This document shows positions 55,781-64,000 of a DNA stretch of 64,000 nucleotides, one piece after another (within the stretch, counting starts at the first letter, position 1; each line of letters begins with the position of its first letter). The stretch is from an uncultured Candidatus Nemicrothrix sp. (GTDB lineage: Bacteria; Actinomycetota; Acidimicrobiia; Acidimicrobiales; MedAcidi-G1). Under the pieces are notes generated by a model, which ran no database searches, had not been told where the DNA came from, and saw only the letters and a list, made by a program, of their open reading frames with translations. A program made the translations under genes and the position numbers. The stretch covers positions 103,876-167,875 of the forward strand of contig CAJXKL010000003.1 in NCBI GenBank assembly GCA_913055915.1, given 5' to 3'.

Positions 55781-56758
55781 TCAGCCTATTGCCGGGCCTC
55801 CTGAGGCCCTGCGCAGCAGCAGGCTCGTGAGTTCAAAGACGATTGTCGCCGCCGCCAGGGTGGTCGTCTCGGCGTGGTCGTAGGCGGGCGCCACCTCGAC
55901 AACGTCAGCGCCGACCAGGTTCAGCCCGACCAAACCCCGCAGTACCAGCATCAGCTCACGGCTCGACATGCCTGCGATCTCGGGAGTGCCCGTACCGGGG
56001 GCATGTGAAGGGTCGAGCACGTCGATGTCGATGGACAGGTACATCGGGTGTCCACCGACCCGCTCACGGATCTGGTCGACGATGTCGTCGATGCCGCGGG
56101 TCTGGAAGTCGTCGCAGTGGATCACCCGGAAGCCAAGCTCGGCGTCGCTGTCAAGGTCTTCACGGCTGTACAGCGGCCCCCGGATACCAACGTGGACAGA
56201 GGCATCGTCAAGGAAGAGACCCTCCTCGGCAGCTCGCCGGAATGGGGTGCCGTGGGTGAAGGGCGCGTTGAAGTAGGTGTCCCAGGTGTCGAGGTGGGCG
56301 TCGAAGTGCACGAGCGCCACCGGCCCGACATGGTGGTTGACGGCACGCAACAGAGGCAGGGAGATGGTGTGGTCACCGCCCATGGTGACGATGCTCCCGA
56401 CCCGGCCCAGCAGATCGGTTACGGCGGCTTCGATCTGGTCGATGGCTTCTCTTATGTCGAAGGGGTTGGCGGTGACATCGCCCGCATCGGCCACCTGCTG
56501 TTCGGCAAACGGTTCTGTGTCGTATGCCGGGTGGTAGCTGGTGCGCAGGTGCCTGGATGCCTGGCGGATGCCCATCGGTCCAAAGCGTGCCCCGGGCCGG
56601 TAGCTCGTACCGGCGTCGAAGGGAATGCCCAGGATGGCAACGTCACATCGGGGTACGTCTCGCAGTTCCGGCAGCCTGGCGAAGCTGGAGGGGCCGGCGA
56701 AGCGGGGCACATCCCTACCGCTTACCGGTCCGATCGGTGGTTCCTGGTCAGAGGCCAT
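55781..56758 (-). CDS. Agmatinase / ureohydrolase family enzyme
   Basis: About 325 residues from the ATG at 56758, which has a GAGGGGG sequence about six bases upstream. Binuclear manganese motifs are all present: GGDHTISLPL, FDAHLDTW and SIDIDVLDPSHAPGTG. The family removes urea from agmatine, guanidinobutyrate or related guanidino compounds. No polyamine genes flank it, so the exact substrate is open. Confidence 0.88.
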   Translation of the reverse strand: MASDQEPPIGPVSGRDVPRFAGPSSFARLPELRDVPRCDVAILGIPFDAGTSYRPGARFGPMGIRQASRHLRTSYHPAYDTEPFAEQQVADAGDVTANPFDIREAIDQIEAAVTDLLGRVGSIVTMGGDHTISLPLLRAVNHHVGPVALVHFDAHLDTWDTYFNAPFTHGTPFRRAAEEGLFLDDASVHVGIRGPLYSREDLDSDAELGFRVIHCDDFQTRGIDDIVDQIRERVGGHPMYLSIDIDVLDPSHAPGTGTPEIAGMSSRELMLVLRGLVGLNLVGADVVEVAPAYDHAETTTLAAATIVFELTSLLLRRASGGPAIG

Positions 56759-56842
56759 GGTTTTCCCCCTCGGTGGATCTGGCAGACGCCGGTGGGCGAC
56801 CATTCTAATTGCAGCGAGGCGGCACTCTTGACCTGACGACCA

Positions 56843-56919
56843 TGGTGGAGCTGATGGGAATCGAACCCACGACCCCCTGCTTGCAAAGCAGGTGCTCTAG
56901 CCAACTGAGCTACAGCCCC
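56843..56919 (-). tRNA. tRNA-Ala(TGC)
   Basis: On the minus strand, acceptor GGGGCTG with 3' CAGCTCC (one G-T pair), anticodon loop TTTGCAA (TGC), T-arm GTTCGATTC, and encoded CCA (56845-56843). Confidence 0.95.
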
Positions 56920-56995
56920 GGAACGGGGACAGCGTACGGCGTGGGCGGCCCCGGCCACCCGCAGTCCATTCCTCTGTCGCCGTATTCGGGATCTG

Positions 56996-57817
56996 TTACG
57001 GAGCCATCGGTCGTCCGAACGGCAGGTGGTCCTGCCATCCGGCGAGAAACGACTCGGCCCGCTCGCAGGCGCCCAGAAACACACCGTCGGGATGGCCCAG
57101 GACCTCGGCGACAATTGAAGCTGCTGTGGTGGCGGCGGCTCCTTCACTGTCGGCGACGAGGGGACCACAGGTGGTGATGAAGTCCGGAAGGGCCGTGATG
57201 CCACGCTGTCGGCACACCGCAATCGCTCTCGCGGTCAACGGCAGTGGGCCGGTCGGAACGACCACGGAACAGCCCAGGCGGGCCGCGGCCAGATGGTCGA
57301 TTGCACCAACCTTCGACCCGCAGAACAGCAGGTCACAGGTGACCGCAACCGGGTCGTCCGTGTCGATGACTGTCAGGTTGGCTGAAGCCAACTGGGCGTC
57401 AAGGGCGACATCACCACCCATCACCGATGCAGTGGTCGCTCCGGGCATCGATGCCATGGCGGCGGCGACGGCGCTAACGGCCACCAGGTCGTCTTCAAGA
57501 GGTATCCCGAGGCTGTCCAATTCGCCAGCTTCGATGCCCCTGCCGGGGGTCAGCCTGAAATGGGCCTCCCAGCCAGCCACCTCGCCTGCAAAGGCCACAA
57601 CGGCACTGGCACGGTTGTCTGGCCCGGCGTTGATGCCGGCCGAAATCCCTGTCTCGCGTCTCTCCAGCGAGGCCAGCGCATAGGTCATGGACCTGGCCAG
57701 GTCCTTTGCTCCGCCCTGGAGGATCTTTGGTGCCAGGCGGGCGACACCGGTGCCGGGTGCGTCAGCCAGGTCAACCGCTAAGAACGCGTTGACCGATTCC
57801 AGTCTCCTGATGAACAC
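56996..57817 (-). CDS. Glutamate/leucine-dehydrogenase-like protein, possibly inactive
   Basis: 273 residues from a GTG, shorter than typical dehydrogenases (about 350-450). The N-terminal half recalls the dimer domain (GTGVARLAPKILQGGAKDLARSMTYALASL), but the expected lysine-bearing GGGK segment reads ETGISAGINAGPD. The C-terminal half resembles the NAD domain (CDLLFCGSKVGAIDHLAA, then RQRGITALPDFITTCGPLVA, as in the PDxxANxGG region). Its nucleotide loop lacks a clean GxGxxG. The assignment to the Glu/Leu/Phe/Val dehydrogenase superfamily is by pattern only. It follows xseB after 27 bases. Confidence 0.55.
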   Translation of the reverse strand: MFIRRLESVNAFLAVDLADAPGTGVARLAPKILQGGAKDLARSMTYALASLERRETGISAGINAGPDNRASAVVAFAGEVAGWEAHFRLTPGRGIEAGELDSLGIPLEDDLVAVSAVAAAMASMPGATTASVMGGDVALDAQLASANLTVIDTDDPVAVTCDLLFCGSKVGAIDHLAAARLGCSVVVPTGPLPLTARAIAVCRQRGITALPDFITTCGPLVADSEGAAATTAASIVAEVLGHPDGVFLGACERAESFLAGWQDHLPFGRPMAP

Positions 57818-57844
57818 GGGTGCAGTCTGCCTTCTGGTCCGTTG

Positions 57845-58057
57845 TCAGGCGTCGTCGAGGGCATCGACGACCTGTTCCACCTTCAGGCGGGCAGCCTCGA
57901 GGCGGTCACGGCAGAGGCGTATCAGCCCATCGGCCCGCTCGACTCTTGTGGCCAGGATGTCCACATCGACCGACTCGGCCTCGAGTTCGGAGAGAATGTC
58001 CTGCAGTTCCTCAAGGGCGGTCGCGTAGCCGATCTTGTCGGTTGGTTCTCCGCTCAT
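57845..58057 (-). CDS. xseB: Exodeoxyribonuclease VII small subunit
   Basis: 70 residues, the normal size. It has IGYATALEELQDILSELEAESVDVDILATRVERADGLI, the XseB helical hairpin. It associates in several copies with XseA. The ATG at 58057 lies 28 bases after the xseA stop; the reading frame open further upstream would overlap xseA and shows no homology. Confidence 0.92.
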   Translation of the reverse strand: MSGEPTDKIGYATALEELQDILSELEAESVDVDILATRVERADGLIRLCRDRLEAARLKVEQVVDALDDA

Positions 58058-58085
58058 GGTGGCTCTGCCTCCGGTGCCTCTCTGG

Positions 58086-59324
58086 TCAGTCGACGGTGCT
58101 GTTGACCGTACCGTCAGCCACGAGGGTGACGAGGCCGTTTCCTGTCGAAAGGCTGGTCGTGGACCTGACGAGTTGACCGTCACTGTGCCTGGTCACGGAC
58201 CAGCCCCGGGCTAGTACCCGGGCCGGATCAAGGGCGCGTAGTCGTGCCGCCAGAGAGTCCAGCCATTCCGCTTGGCGCCGGATGCTGCTGGTTGAACTCC
58301 TGGCAATGCGAGCCTGTTGGGCCGCGAGGAGATCGGAGTGGCGGCGAACCGATGATCCTGCCGCCCGGACCAGCCTGTTGGCCAGGTCGCTCCTCAGGAC
58401 CTCGGACTTTTCGATCGCCCGGCGGGCGTTCTGGCCGATGGCGACACGGAGGGAATCGATGCGGTCCCTGTAGGCGAGGGCTGTGCCAACCAGAGCCGCA
58501 GCGCATGCGGTCGGGGTCTTGAAAGCCGAGTGGGCCACCTCGTCGGCCACGCTCCGGTCGATCTCGTGTCCGATCCCGGTGAAGACTGGTGTGGCGACGG
58601 CAGCGATCGCCCGTGCCACGACCTCGGCGTCAAAGACCGACAGGTCTGCCGCCGAGCCCCCGCCACGTACCAGGGCGATCACGTCGGGTTGGTGCGATGA
58701 CAGGACCCGCAGACCCTCGGCTATGTCGGAGGCTGAGCCCTCTCCCTGTACACGCGTGTCGCGCTCAAGGAGCGTGAAGGCGACCCCGCTCCTCTCAAGT
58801 TCATTGTGGAAGTCGGCGTAGGCAGCGGAGCCAATGCTGGTTACCAGGCCAATTCGCAGCGCCGGTTGAGGCACGGCGAGCGAGGCGTTGCGATCCAGGA
58901 GGCCCTCTTCGACAAGTTGCCCGAGTAGACGGTCGCGCTCTGCTGCCAGACGACCCAGGGTGAACGTGGGGTCAATCCCGTTCATGATCAACTGGAGGCG
59001 GCCGTGCGGTGGGTAGAAGTCCAGCCGGACCCGCACACGCACCTGGAGGTCATCGACCAGTGGTGGCCCATTCGCCTCCGTGAGGGTCCGCTCCACGGTG
59101 GCCCTGACCTGCTTCCAGAGGGCAACGCTGAAGGCGGCCGTCGGTGGCCTTCCCGGCTCATCAGAGGGTTCGATCAGGTCGAAGTAGGCATGTCCCGATC
59201 TGGGCGTACGCAGGTTCGAAACCTGGCCCTCCACCCAGACGTCGTCGGGGAAAAGCGTCGACAGGCCCTCTTTCACCAGCGCACCCAGTCGGGAGATCGA
59301 CAGGACAGGTAGTTCTGCGTCCAT
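58086..59324 (-). CDS. xseA: Exodeoxyribonuclease VII large subunit
   Basis: 412 residues. An OB fold comes first (VWVEGQVSNLRTPRSGHAYFDLIE). The nuclease core contains IGLVTSIGSAAYADF, VIALVRGGGSAADLSVFD and TGIGHEIDRSVADEVAHSAFKTPTACAA. A coiled-coil region and ARGWSVTRHSDGQLV follow at the end. It degrades single-stranded DNA in repair. The ATG follows TAGGGT by six bases (leaderless pattern). Confidence 0.95.
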   Translation of the reverse strand: MDAELPVLSISRLGALVKEGLSTLFPDDVWVEGQVSNLRTPRSGHAYFDLIEPSDEPGRPPTAAFSVALWKQVRATVERTLTEANGPPLVDDLQVRVRVRLDFYPPHGRLQLIMNGIDPTFTLGRLAAERDRLLGQLVEEGLLDRNASLAVPQPALRIGLVTSIGSAAYADFHNELERSGVAFTLLERDTRVQGEGSASDIAEGLRVLSSHQPDVIALVRGGGSAADLSVFDAEVVARAIAAVATPVFTGIGHEIDRSVADEVAHSAFKTPTACAAALVGTALAYRDRIDSLRVAIGQNARRAIEKSEVLRSDLANRLVRAAGSSVRRHSDLLAAQQARIARSSTSSIRRQAEWLDSLAARLRALDPARVLARGWSVTRHSDGQLVRSTTSLSTGNGLVTLVADGTVNSTVD

Positions 59325-59330
59325 GTCGGA

Positions 59331-59336
59331 ACCCTA
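59331..59336 (-). promoter_or_regulatory. Candidate -10 box (TAGGGT) for xseA
   Basis: On the minus strand TAGGGT is followed by six bases and the xseA ATG, with no Shine-Dalgarno. Confidence 0.5.
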
Positions 59337-59436
59337 CCGAGACTCCTTCGCCCGGGTTGGCCGGTGGCCCTTGACGGTTCGTCGATGGGGTGATTGTGCG
59401 GCACCCTTGATACGTTCAACAGCCGTGGCAGGGGCT

Positions 59437-59456
59437 CGGGTTGGATGTCCAACCCG
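59437..59456. promoter_or_regulatory. Perfect palindromic operator-like site upstream of the acyl-CoA ligase / liv operon
   Basis: CGGGTTGGATGTCCAACCCG is a 20-bp perfect palindrome (two 9-bp arms, TG centre). It lies 18 bases upstream of a TTGATC/TAGGAT promoter in the divergent gap between xseA and the ligase gene. The size and symmetry fit a dimeric repressor of the TetR or GntR type. No regulator gene is adjacent. Confidence 0.65.
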
Positions 59457-59474
59457 GAAAATTCAATCTGACCA

Positions 59475-59503
59475 TTGATCATCTCGACGAATCTTTCTAG
59501 GAT
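59475..59503 (+). promoter_or_regulatory. Promoter of the acyl-CoA ligase / liv operon
   Basis: TTGATC (59475-59480) and TAGGAT (59498-59503) are separated by 17 bases, about 30 bases before the ATG at 59534. A GGGGGG ribosome site lies between. Confidence 0.6.
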
Positions 59504-59533
59504 CCGCCGGATGCAGGGGGGAAACAGGCAGAC

Positions 59534-61405
59534 ATGTCGTTGACCGTGGCTGATCCGCCGACGGCCGAAACGGGTGGCGGGACTCCGACAGTGGCCTCCC
59601 GTGCCCGTGAATGGGCAGGCCGTGCCCCCCGCCAGGTTGCACTGCGCGAAAAGGACTTCGGCATCTGGCAGGAGTACACCTGGGAGCGGACCTGGGACCT
59701 GATCATGGATGCCGCCAACGGGCTGCTGGCCCTTGGTGTGGAACCCGGCCAACGGGTCTCGATCCAGTCTGAGGATCGTCCCGAATGGGTGATCCTGGAC
59801 CTGGCAACCGTGGCTGTGCGTGGCATAACGGTCGGCCTCTATCCGACCAACCCCGCCGCCGAGGTCGAGTACCTCCTCACCGACTCAACCGCCACCATCC
59901 ACTTCGCCGAAGATCAGGAACAAGTTGACCGGGCACTCGAGGTGGACCCGGCCCGACTTCCCGGCCTCAGGCGGATCCTCTACACCGAACCCCGTGGCCT
60001 GAGCTCATACGACGACCCCAGACTCCTCTACTGGGAGGATTTCCTGGAGATGGGACGGAGCTACCGCCGGGATTCCCCGGGTGGGGTCGAACGGCGCATG
60101 GCCGAGGCGCTGCCCGATGACGTGATGACGCTCGTGTACACCTCTGGAACCACCGGCCCGCCCAAGGGGGCGATGCTCACGAACGCCAACGTCGACTACG
60201 CCATGACCATCATCAACGGCGACACCGGACTCCGCGGAGCGCAGATACCGGGCCCCGGAGACCTCACCCTCACCTACCTTCCGCTCTGCCACGTGGCCGA
60301 GCGCATCTTCTCCACCTGGCACCTCGTCGGGTGCGGGATATGTCTCAACTTCGCCGAGTCAATCGACACCGTCCAGTCAAACCTGCGTGAGATCCAGCCC
60401 ACCTTGTTCTTCGCGGTACCACGCATCTGGGAGAAGATGCACGCCTCTGTGATGATCAAGGGCGGTGACGTAACGCTGTTCAAGAAGATCTGGTTGGGCT
60501 TTGGACTGCGTCTGGCCAGGGTCATTGGTCGAGAGAAGGTTGCCAATGGGGGTAACCACACGCCCAAGAGTTGGCTGTTGAACCTGGTTGGCTACCCGCT
60601 CGTGTTCCGGGCGCTCAAGGAGCGAATTGGTCTTCGACGGTGCTGGCATGCGGGGTCAGGTGCTGCTCCGATCGCCCCCGAAGTGCTCGAGTTCTTCATC
60701 GGCATCGGCGTCCCCGTCTACGAGATGTACGGAATGACCGAGAACTCTGCCGTTGCCACGGTGAACTACCCGGGCAGGATGAAGTTGGGCACCGTCGGTG
60801 AGCCCTACCCCGACATCGGATTCCGGATTGACGAGGAGACAGGCGAGATCCAGACGAAGCACCCTGCGGTGTTTCTCGGCTACTGGAACAAGCCGGAACA
60901 GACGGCTGAGACGTTCACGGACGACGGTTGGCTCAAGACGGGTGATGTGGGCGAGTGGGTCGATGGGACCCACGTGCGGATCGTGGACCGCATCAAGCAC
61001 ATCATCATCACTTCGGGTGGCAAGAACATCTCACCGTCCGAGATCGAGAACACCCTCAAGACCTCGCCTTATGTCAAGGAGGCCATGGTCATCGGCGACG
61101 GCCGCAAGTTCCTGGCAGCGCTGATCGGCATCGAGTTGGACACGGTCGGCGACTGGGCGCTACGCCAGAACATTCCGTACACGACCTACCGCGACCTCTC
61201 AGAGAAGCCCGAGGTGCTTGAGCTCATCCAGAAGGTCGTGAACGAGACCAACGAGAAGTTCGCCAGGGTGGAGTCCATCCGCAAGTTCAAGATGATCCCC
61301 AAGGAACTGGACCACGAGGACGGCGAGTTGACAGCCACCCAGAAGATCAAGCGTTCGGCCATGGAAGACATGTTTGGCGACCTCGTGGAGTCGATGTATT
61401 CATGA
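59534..61405 (+). CDS. Long-chain fatty-acid-CoA ligase-like AMP-forming enzyme
   Basis: 623 residues, the long-chain ligase size class. The AMP-binding loop TLVYTSGTTGPPKGAMLTNAN is near 200, then YLPLCHVAERI, YEMYGMTENSAVATVNYPG near 395, GWLKTGDVGE, and the adenylation-end motif KNISPSEIEN near 500. It activates a carboxylic acid to its CoA ester. It is first in an operon with liv transporter genes, a pairing that suggests uptake and activation of a hydrophobic or aromatic acid. The stop overlaps the livH start (ATGA). Confidence 0.9.
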   Translation: MSLTVADPPTAETGGGTPTVASRAREWAGRAPRQVALREKDFGIWQEYTWERTWDLIMDAANGLLALGVEPGQRVSIQSEDRPEWVILDLATVAVRGITVGLYPTNPAAEVEYLLTDSTATIHFAEDQEQVDRALEVDPARLPGLRRILYTEPRGLSSYDDPRLLYWEDFLEMGRSYRRDSPGGVERRMAEALPDDVMTLVYTSGTTGPPKGAMLTNANVDYAMTIINGDTGLRGAQIPGPGDLTLTYLPLCHVAERIFSTWHLVGCGICLNFAESIDTVQSNLREIQPTLFFAVPRIWEKMHASVMIKGGDVTLFKKIWLGFGLRLARVIGREKVANGGNHTPKSWLLNLVGYPLVFRALKERIGLRRCWHAGSGAAPIAPEVLEFFIGIGVPVYEMYGMTENSAVATVNYPGRMKLGTVGEPYPDIGFRIDEETGEIQTKHPAVFLGYWNKPEQTAETFTDDGWLKTGDVGEWVDGTHVRIVDRIKHIIITSGGKNISPSEIENTLKTSPYVKEAMVIGDGRKFLAALIGIELDTVGDWALRQNIPYTTYRDLSEKPEVLELIQKVVNETNEKFARVESIRKFKMIPKELDHEDGELTATQKIKRSAMEDMFGDLVESMYS

Positions 61406-62376
61406 CCGGAACCACGATGGTTCTGGCCACCACCGGCTTGGACACCTTCGTCCACACGGTGATCAAGTCCCTTGCCCTCGGGTCGCTCTACGCACTCCTG
61501 GCCCTGGGATTCGTGCTCATCTTCAAGGCCACCCAGACCGTCAACTTCGCCCAGGGGGCGCTTGCCCTGGCGGGCACATGGTTCCTCTCCATGGTCTTTA
61601 TGGACTGGAACGTGCCGGGCCGCTGGGTCGGTGGGCCCGGCTGGCTTCACTGGTTCGTTGCCCTCCTGGTGGCGGCCCTTGCCACTGCCGTCCTTGGCCT
61701 GGTGATTGAGCGCCTAGCGATTCGACCCATGATTGGCGAGCCCATCTTCTCGATGGCGGTCATCACGCTGGGCCTGGAGGTGATGATCAGGACCGTTGCA
61801 TTCGACGCCGTGAACGTGACGCCCAGGGTTATCGCAGTCCCCTGGGGGGCGGACACCTTCATGATCGGAGGTGCCATGATCGCCTGGTCGTACGTGGCTG
61901 CAATCGCCATGGCTGCCGTGGCGTTCGTGGGCGTGTGGCTGTTCTTCAAGACGCGGACCGGTGTGGCGATGCGGGCAACGGCCTTCGACCAGGAAACAGC
62001 GCTTGCGCAGGGCATCAACGTGGGTCGCATCTTCGCCATTGCCTGGGCAGTCGGTGCGTTGTTGGCTGCCATATCGGGCGTGTTCTCCTCGATGTCTCCC
62101 TGGGGGCCGGCCGGGTTGGCCAGCCGTGATGGCGCATTCTTCGCGTTCCGTGCTCTTCCGGCGGTGATCCTGGGCGGCCTCGACTCGGCGGTAGGTGCGC
62201 TCGTAGGGGGTCTGCTCATCGGGTTTGCCGAGATCTTCGCGGGGCAGTACCTGGCTGGACATACGGGAATCCTGGGCGTGGGCTACCAGCAGGTTGTTCC
62301 CTATGTCGTGATGCTGATCGGACTACTGGTAAGGCCGTACGGTCTGTTCGGGACCGAGGAGGTGAGGCGGGTATGA
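61402..62376 (+). CDS. livH: Branched-chain amino acid-type ABC transporter permease LivH
   Basis: 324 residues with about eight membrane helices and the LivH features LGSLYALLALGFVLIFKATQTVNFAQGAL and the C-terminal ALVGGLLIGFAEIFAGQYL. It forms the membrane pore with LivM. LivHM systems take up branched-chain amino acids but also other carboxylates, and the ligase upstream hints at a non-amino-acid substrate. Confidence 0.93.
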   Translation: MTGTTMVLATTGLDTFVHTVIKSLALGSLYALLALGFVLIFKATQTVNFAQGALALAGTWFLSMVFMDWNVPGRWVGGPGWLHWFVALLVAALATAVLGLVIERLAIRPMIGEPIFSMAVITLGLEVMIRTVAFDAVNVTPRVIAVPWGADTFMIGGAMIAWSYVAAIAMAAVAFVGVWLFFKTRTGVAMRATAFDQETALAQGINVGRIFAIAWAVGALLAAISGVFSSMSPWGPAGLASRDGAFFAFRALPAVILGGLDSAVGALVGGLLIGFAEIFAGQYLAGHTGILGVGYQQVVPYVVMLIGLLVRPYGLFGTEEVRRV

Positions 62377-62407
62377 GAATCCGGGACCTCACCCTGGAGG
62401 TGGGCAG

Positions 62408-63661
62408 ATGAGGGGCCGCCCGAAGCTGTTTACGTCGTACGTCGCTGAGTCGCAGTTGTTCCCTACCCGCATTCAAAAGGTGCTGGTGGTGGTAGGAATC
62501 ATCGTCCTTGTGCTCATGCCGTTCGACCTGCCGGTGATAAGCCAGATCCCCATTGTCAGGTTCCTGGGCGACAACATCTGGTTGCGCCTCGTGAACCGGA
62601 TGCTCATCTTCACCATCGCCGCGCTCGGGCTCAACATCCTCTCCGGCCTGGCCGGTCAGGTGTCCCTGGGACATGCCTTCTTCATGGGCAGCGGCGCCTA
62701 CACCGCCGTGATGCTGGGGGGCAAGGGTTCGGCGAACCTCTGGGGATGGGGGCTCCCAATCTGGATCTGGTTGCCGGCCTCGGGAGTCGTCGCGGCCCTA
62801 GTGGGTATAGCGGTTGCACCCGCAGCGGTCCGTGTGCGCGGCCTCTATCTGGGTATTGCCACTCTGGGTCTTGTGTTTATCGGCCTGCACCTGTCACGCG
62901 TATTTCCCGAGATCGCCGGGCCAGGAGCGCTTGGTCGTAAGTGGCCCCGGATGCAGTTCCGCCTCTGGAAGGAGGAGGACCCCCTCGTTGACTTCTCACG
63001 GGACGGGGACTGGTTCTGGTTCGAGGTCAGCAAGAACCAGAAGACCTACCTGTTGCTGCTTGCGTTGACCGTGGTCGCCGCCGTGGTGGCCGCGAACATC
63101 GCGCGTACCAGGACCGGCCGTGCCTTCTCGGCGATCAGGGAACGGGATGTGGCCGCCGAGATCATGGGTGTGCCCGAGTTCCGGTACAAGACGATGGCCT
63201 TCGCCATCTCGTCTTTCTACGCAGGTGTTGCCGGTGCCCTCCTTGCGGTTCTTGCGGGGCAGGTACCACCCGAGTCGTGGGGCTTGCTCCTTTCGATCCA
63301 GTTCATCGCCATCCTGCTCATCGGCGGTATTGGTCGTGTTTCAGGGGCCCTCATGGGAACGTTCTTCGTGGTTCTTTCACCACGGTTCATTGAGGAGGTC
63401 ATCGACTGGATGAAGGAACAGGTCGATGCCGGCGGCATCTTTTCGGGCGTATTCGACACCCTGATCAGCACTGGAGACGGCGACGGCGGCCTCTTGGCCA
63501 TCTCAGAGACGGCGCTCGGGTACCCGCTTCCGGCCAGCGCACTTGACGAGCTCGTGTATGGCCTGCTTATTGTGGTCTTTCTGCTGTTTGAGCCTCTGGG
63601 GCTCTACGGCATCTGGATGAAGGTACGGAACTACTGGAAGGGCTGGCCGTTCAGCTACTGA
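62408..63661 (+). CDS. livM: Branched-chain amino acid-type ABC transporter permease LivM
   Basis: 417 residues, longer than many LivM, with a hydrophilic ~60-residue insert after residue 175 (KWPRMQFRLWKEEDPLVDF). Core motifs are LGLNILSGLAGQVSLGHAFFMGSGAYTA and RTRTGRAFSAIRERDVAAEIMGV, the ATPase-contact loop. GGAGGTG lies five bases before the ATG. Partner of LivH. No ATPase gene is in the window, so it may lie beyond the right edge. Confidence 0.93.
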   Translation: MRGRPKLFTSYVAESQLFPTRIQKVLVVVGIIVLVLMPFDLPVISQIPIVRFLGDNIWLRLVNRMLIFTIAALGLNILSGLAGQVSLGHAFFMGSGAYTAVMLGGKGSANLWGWGLPIWIWLPASGVVAALVGIAVAPAAVRVRGLYLGIATLGLVFIGLHLSRVFPEIAGPGALGRKWPRMQFRLWKEEDPLVDFSRDGDWFWFEVSKNQKTYLLLLALTVVAAVVAANIARTRTGRAFSAIRERDVAAEIMGVPEFRYKTMAFAISSFYAGVAGALLAVLAGQVPPESWGLLLSIQFIAILLIGGIGRVSGALMGTFFVVLSPRFIEEVIDWMKEQVDAGGIFSGVFDTLISTGDGDGGLLAISETALGYPLPASALDELVYGLLIVVFLLFEPLGLYGIWMKVRNYWKGWPFSY

Positions 63662-63726
63662 GACGCCGACCAATGAGATCGCGGTTCCCATGAGGGGCCG
63701 GTTACCAAATAGAGAGGGATAACGAT

Positions 63727-64000
63727 ATGAGACAAGGGCACAAGGTGCTGGCTTTCCTGCTGGCATTCACGATGGTCGCTGCGGCCTGCGGCAGCGACGA
63801 TGCCGATGAGGCCGCCCCGGCTGCCACCACGGCCGCTCCAGCAGAGAGGCCCGCTCCGGGTTCGTTGGGCGTGGTTGAGGTTGGTCCTGGTGAGGCGATC
63901 CAGATTCGTTCTTTGAACGCGATCAGTGGTGATGTGGCTTTCTTGGGTATTCCCAATGAGAACGGCATCAGGATGGCTGTTGAGGATTACGGCCAGATTG
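63727..64000 (+). CDS. Branched-chain amino acid-type ABC transporter substrate-binding lipoprotein, 3'-truncated
   Basis: The first 91 residues are visible. A lipoprotein signal (FLLAFTMVAAACGSDD) with the lipobox cysteine near residue 19 is followed by an Ala/Thr/Pro linker and the start of a periplasmic-binding fold (IRSLNAISGDVAFLGIPNENGIRMAVEDYG). GAGAGGGAT precedes the ATG by about seven bases. It would present ligand to LivHM. The gene runs off the right edge. From about base 63860 its codons end in T more often than those of its neighbours. Confidence 0.88.
   Translation, partial: MRQGHKVLAFLLAFTMVAAACGSDDADEAAPAATTAAPAERPAPGSLGVVEVGPGEAIQIRSLNAISGDVAFLGIPNENGIRMAVEDYGQI

Overview
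This window looks like the replication-origin region of a high-GC actinobacterium, most probably of the Acidimicrobiia type. The case rests on a dnaA-dnaN-recF-DUF721-gyrB-gyrA block, an rpmH-rnpA-yidD-yidC-jag-rsmG-parA-parB block on the other side of the origin, and actinobacterial marker families (CrgA, DUF3566, DUF5318, a PASTA kinase with PP2C and FHA partners, and a trxB-trxA-CwlM-like order). The lineage below phylum level is inference. No prophage, insertion sequence or CRISPR array was seen.

Layout. 1-2705: the 3' part of a class II aldolase/short-chain dehydrogenase fusion, followed by an amidohydrolase of the S-adenosylhomocysteine / 5'-deoxyadenosine deaminase type. 2863-9941: tRNA-Gly, then a phenylacetate operon (paaZ-A-D-B-C, a proline-racemase-family gene, paaK) behind a clear TTGACA/TATGAT promoter; no paaE is present. 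9956-14472 (minus): FGGY kinase, alkylglycerone-phosphate-synthase-like flavoprotein and glycerol-3-phosphate dehydrogenase. 14521-22221 (minus): MscS channel, dnaB, the rpsF-ssb-rpsR-rplI operon, panB, a DUF5318 protein and a CCA-adding-type nucleotidyltransferase with a degenerate HD region. 22218-28600: a histone-deacetylase-family enzyme, divergent GNAT and DegV genes, a stand-alone pseudokinase, thioredoxin reductase, thioredoxin and a CwlM-like degenerate amidase. 28655-34074 (minus): parB, parA, a parS site, rsmG, jag, yidC, yidD, rnpA, rpmH. 34075-36280: origin region with DnaA boxes on both sides of dnaA. 36281-43385: dnaN, recF, DUF721, gyrB, gyrA. 43509-50657: TadG-like and DUF3566 proteins, five tRNAs, a Rossmann dehydrogenase, an inositol-phosphatase-family enzyme, prephenate dehydratase, a metallo-beta-lactamase-fold hydrolase and an acrylyl-CoA-reductase-like enzyme. 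50754-55391: FHA, PP2C phosphatase, PASTA kinase, anthranilate synthase glutaminase and crgA, without the rodA and pbpA genes that usually sit between phosphatase and kinase. 55523-59324: a small zinc-motif protein, agmatinase-like enzyme, tRNA-Ala, a glutamate-dehydrogenase-like protein of doubtful activity, xseB and xseA. 59534-64000: a long-chain acyl-CoA ligase followed by livH, livM and the start of a substrate-binding lipoprotein, preceded by a perfect 20-bp palindrome.

Themes. Most genes point away from the origin, so transcription follows replication. The cell-wall control genes are rearranged relative to mycobacteria: the pseudokinase lies where MviN/MurJ would be but lacks the flippase, the CwlM-like protein has lost amidase residues, and the kinase cluster lacks RodA and PbpA. 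Many genes have a TANNNT box 6-8 bases before the start codon and no Shine-Dalgarno, which suggests widespread leaderless mRNAs. This pattern was used here to choose several starts. All positions and motifs were read by eye; no database search was run.
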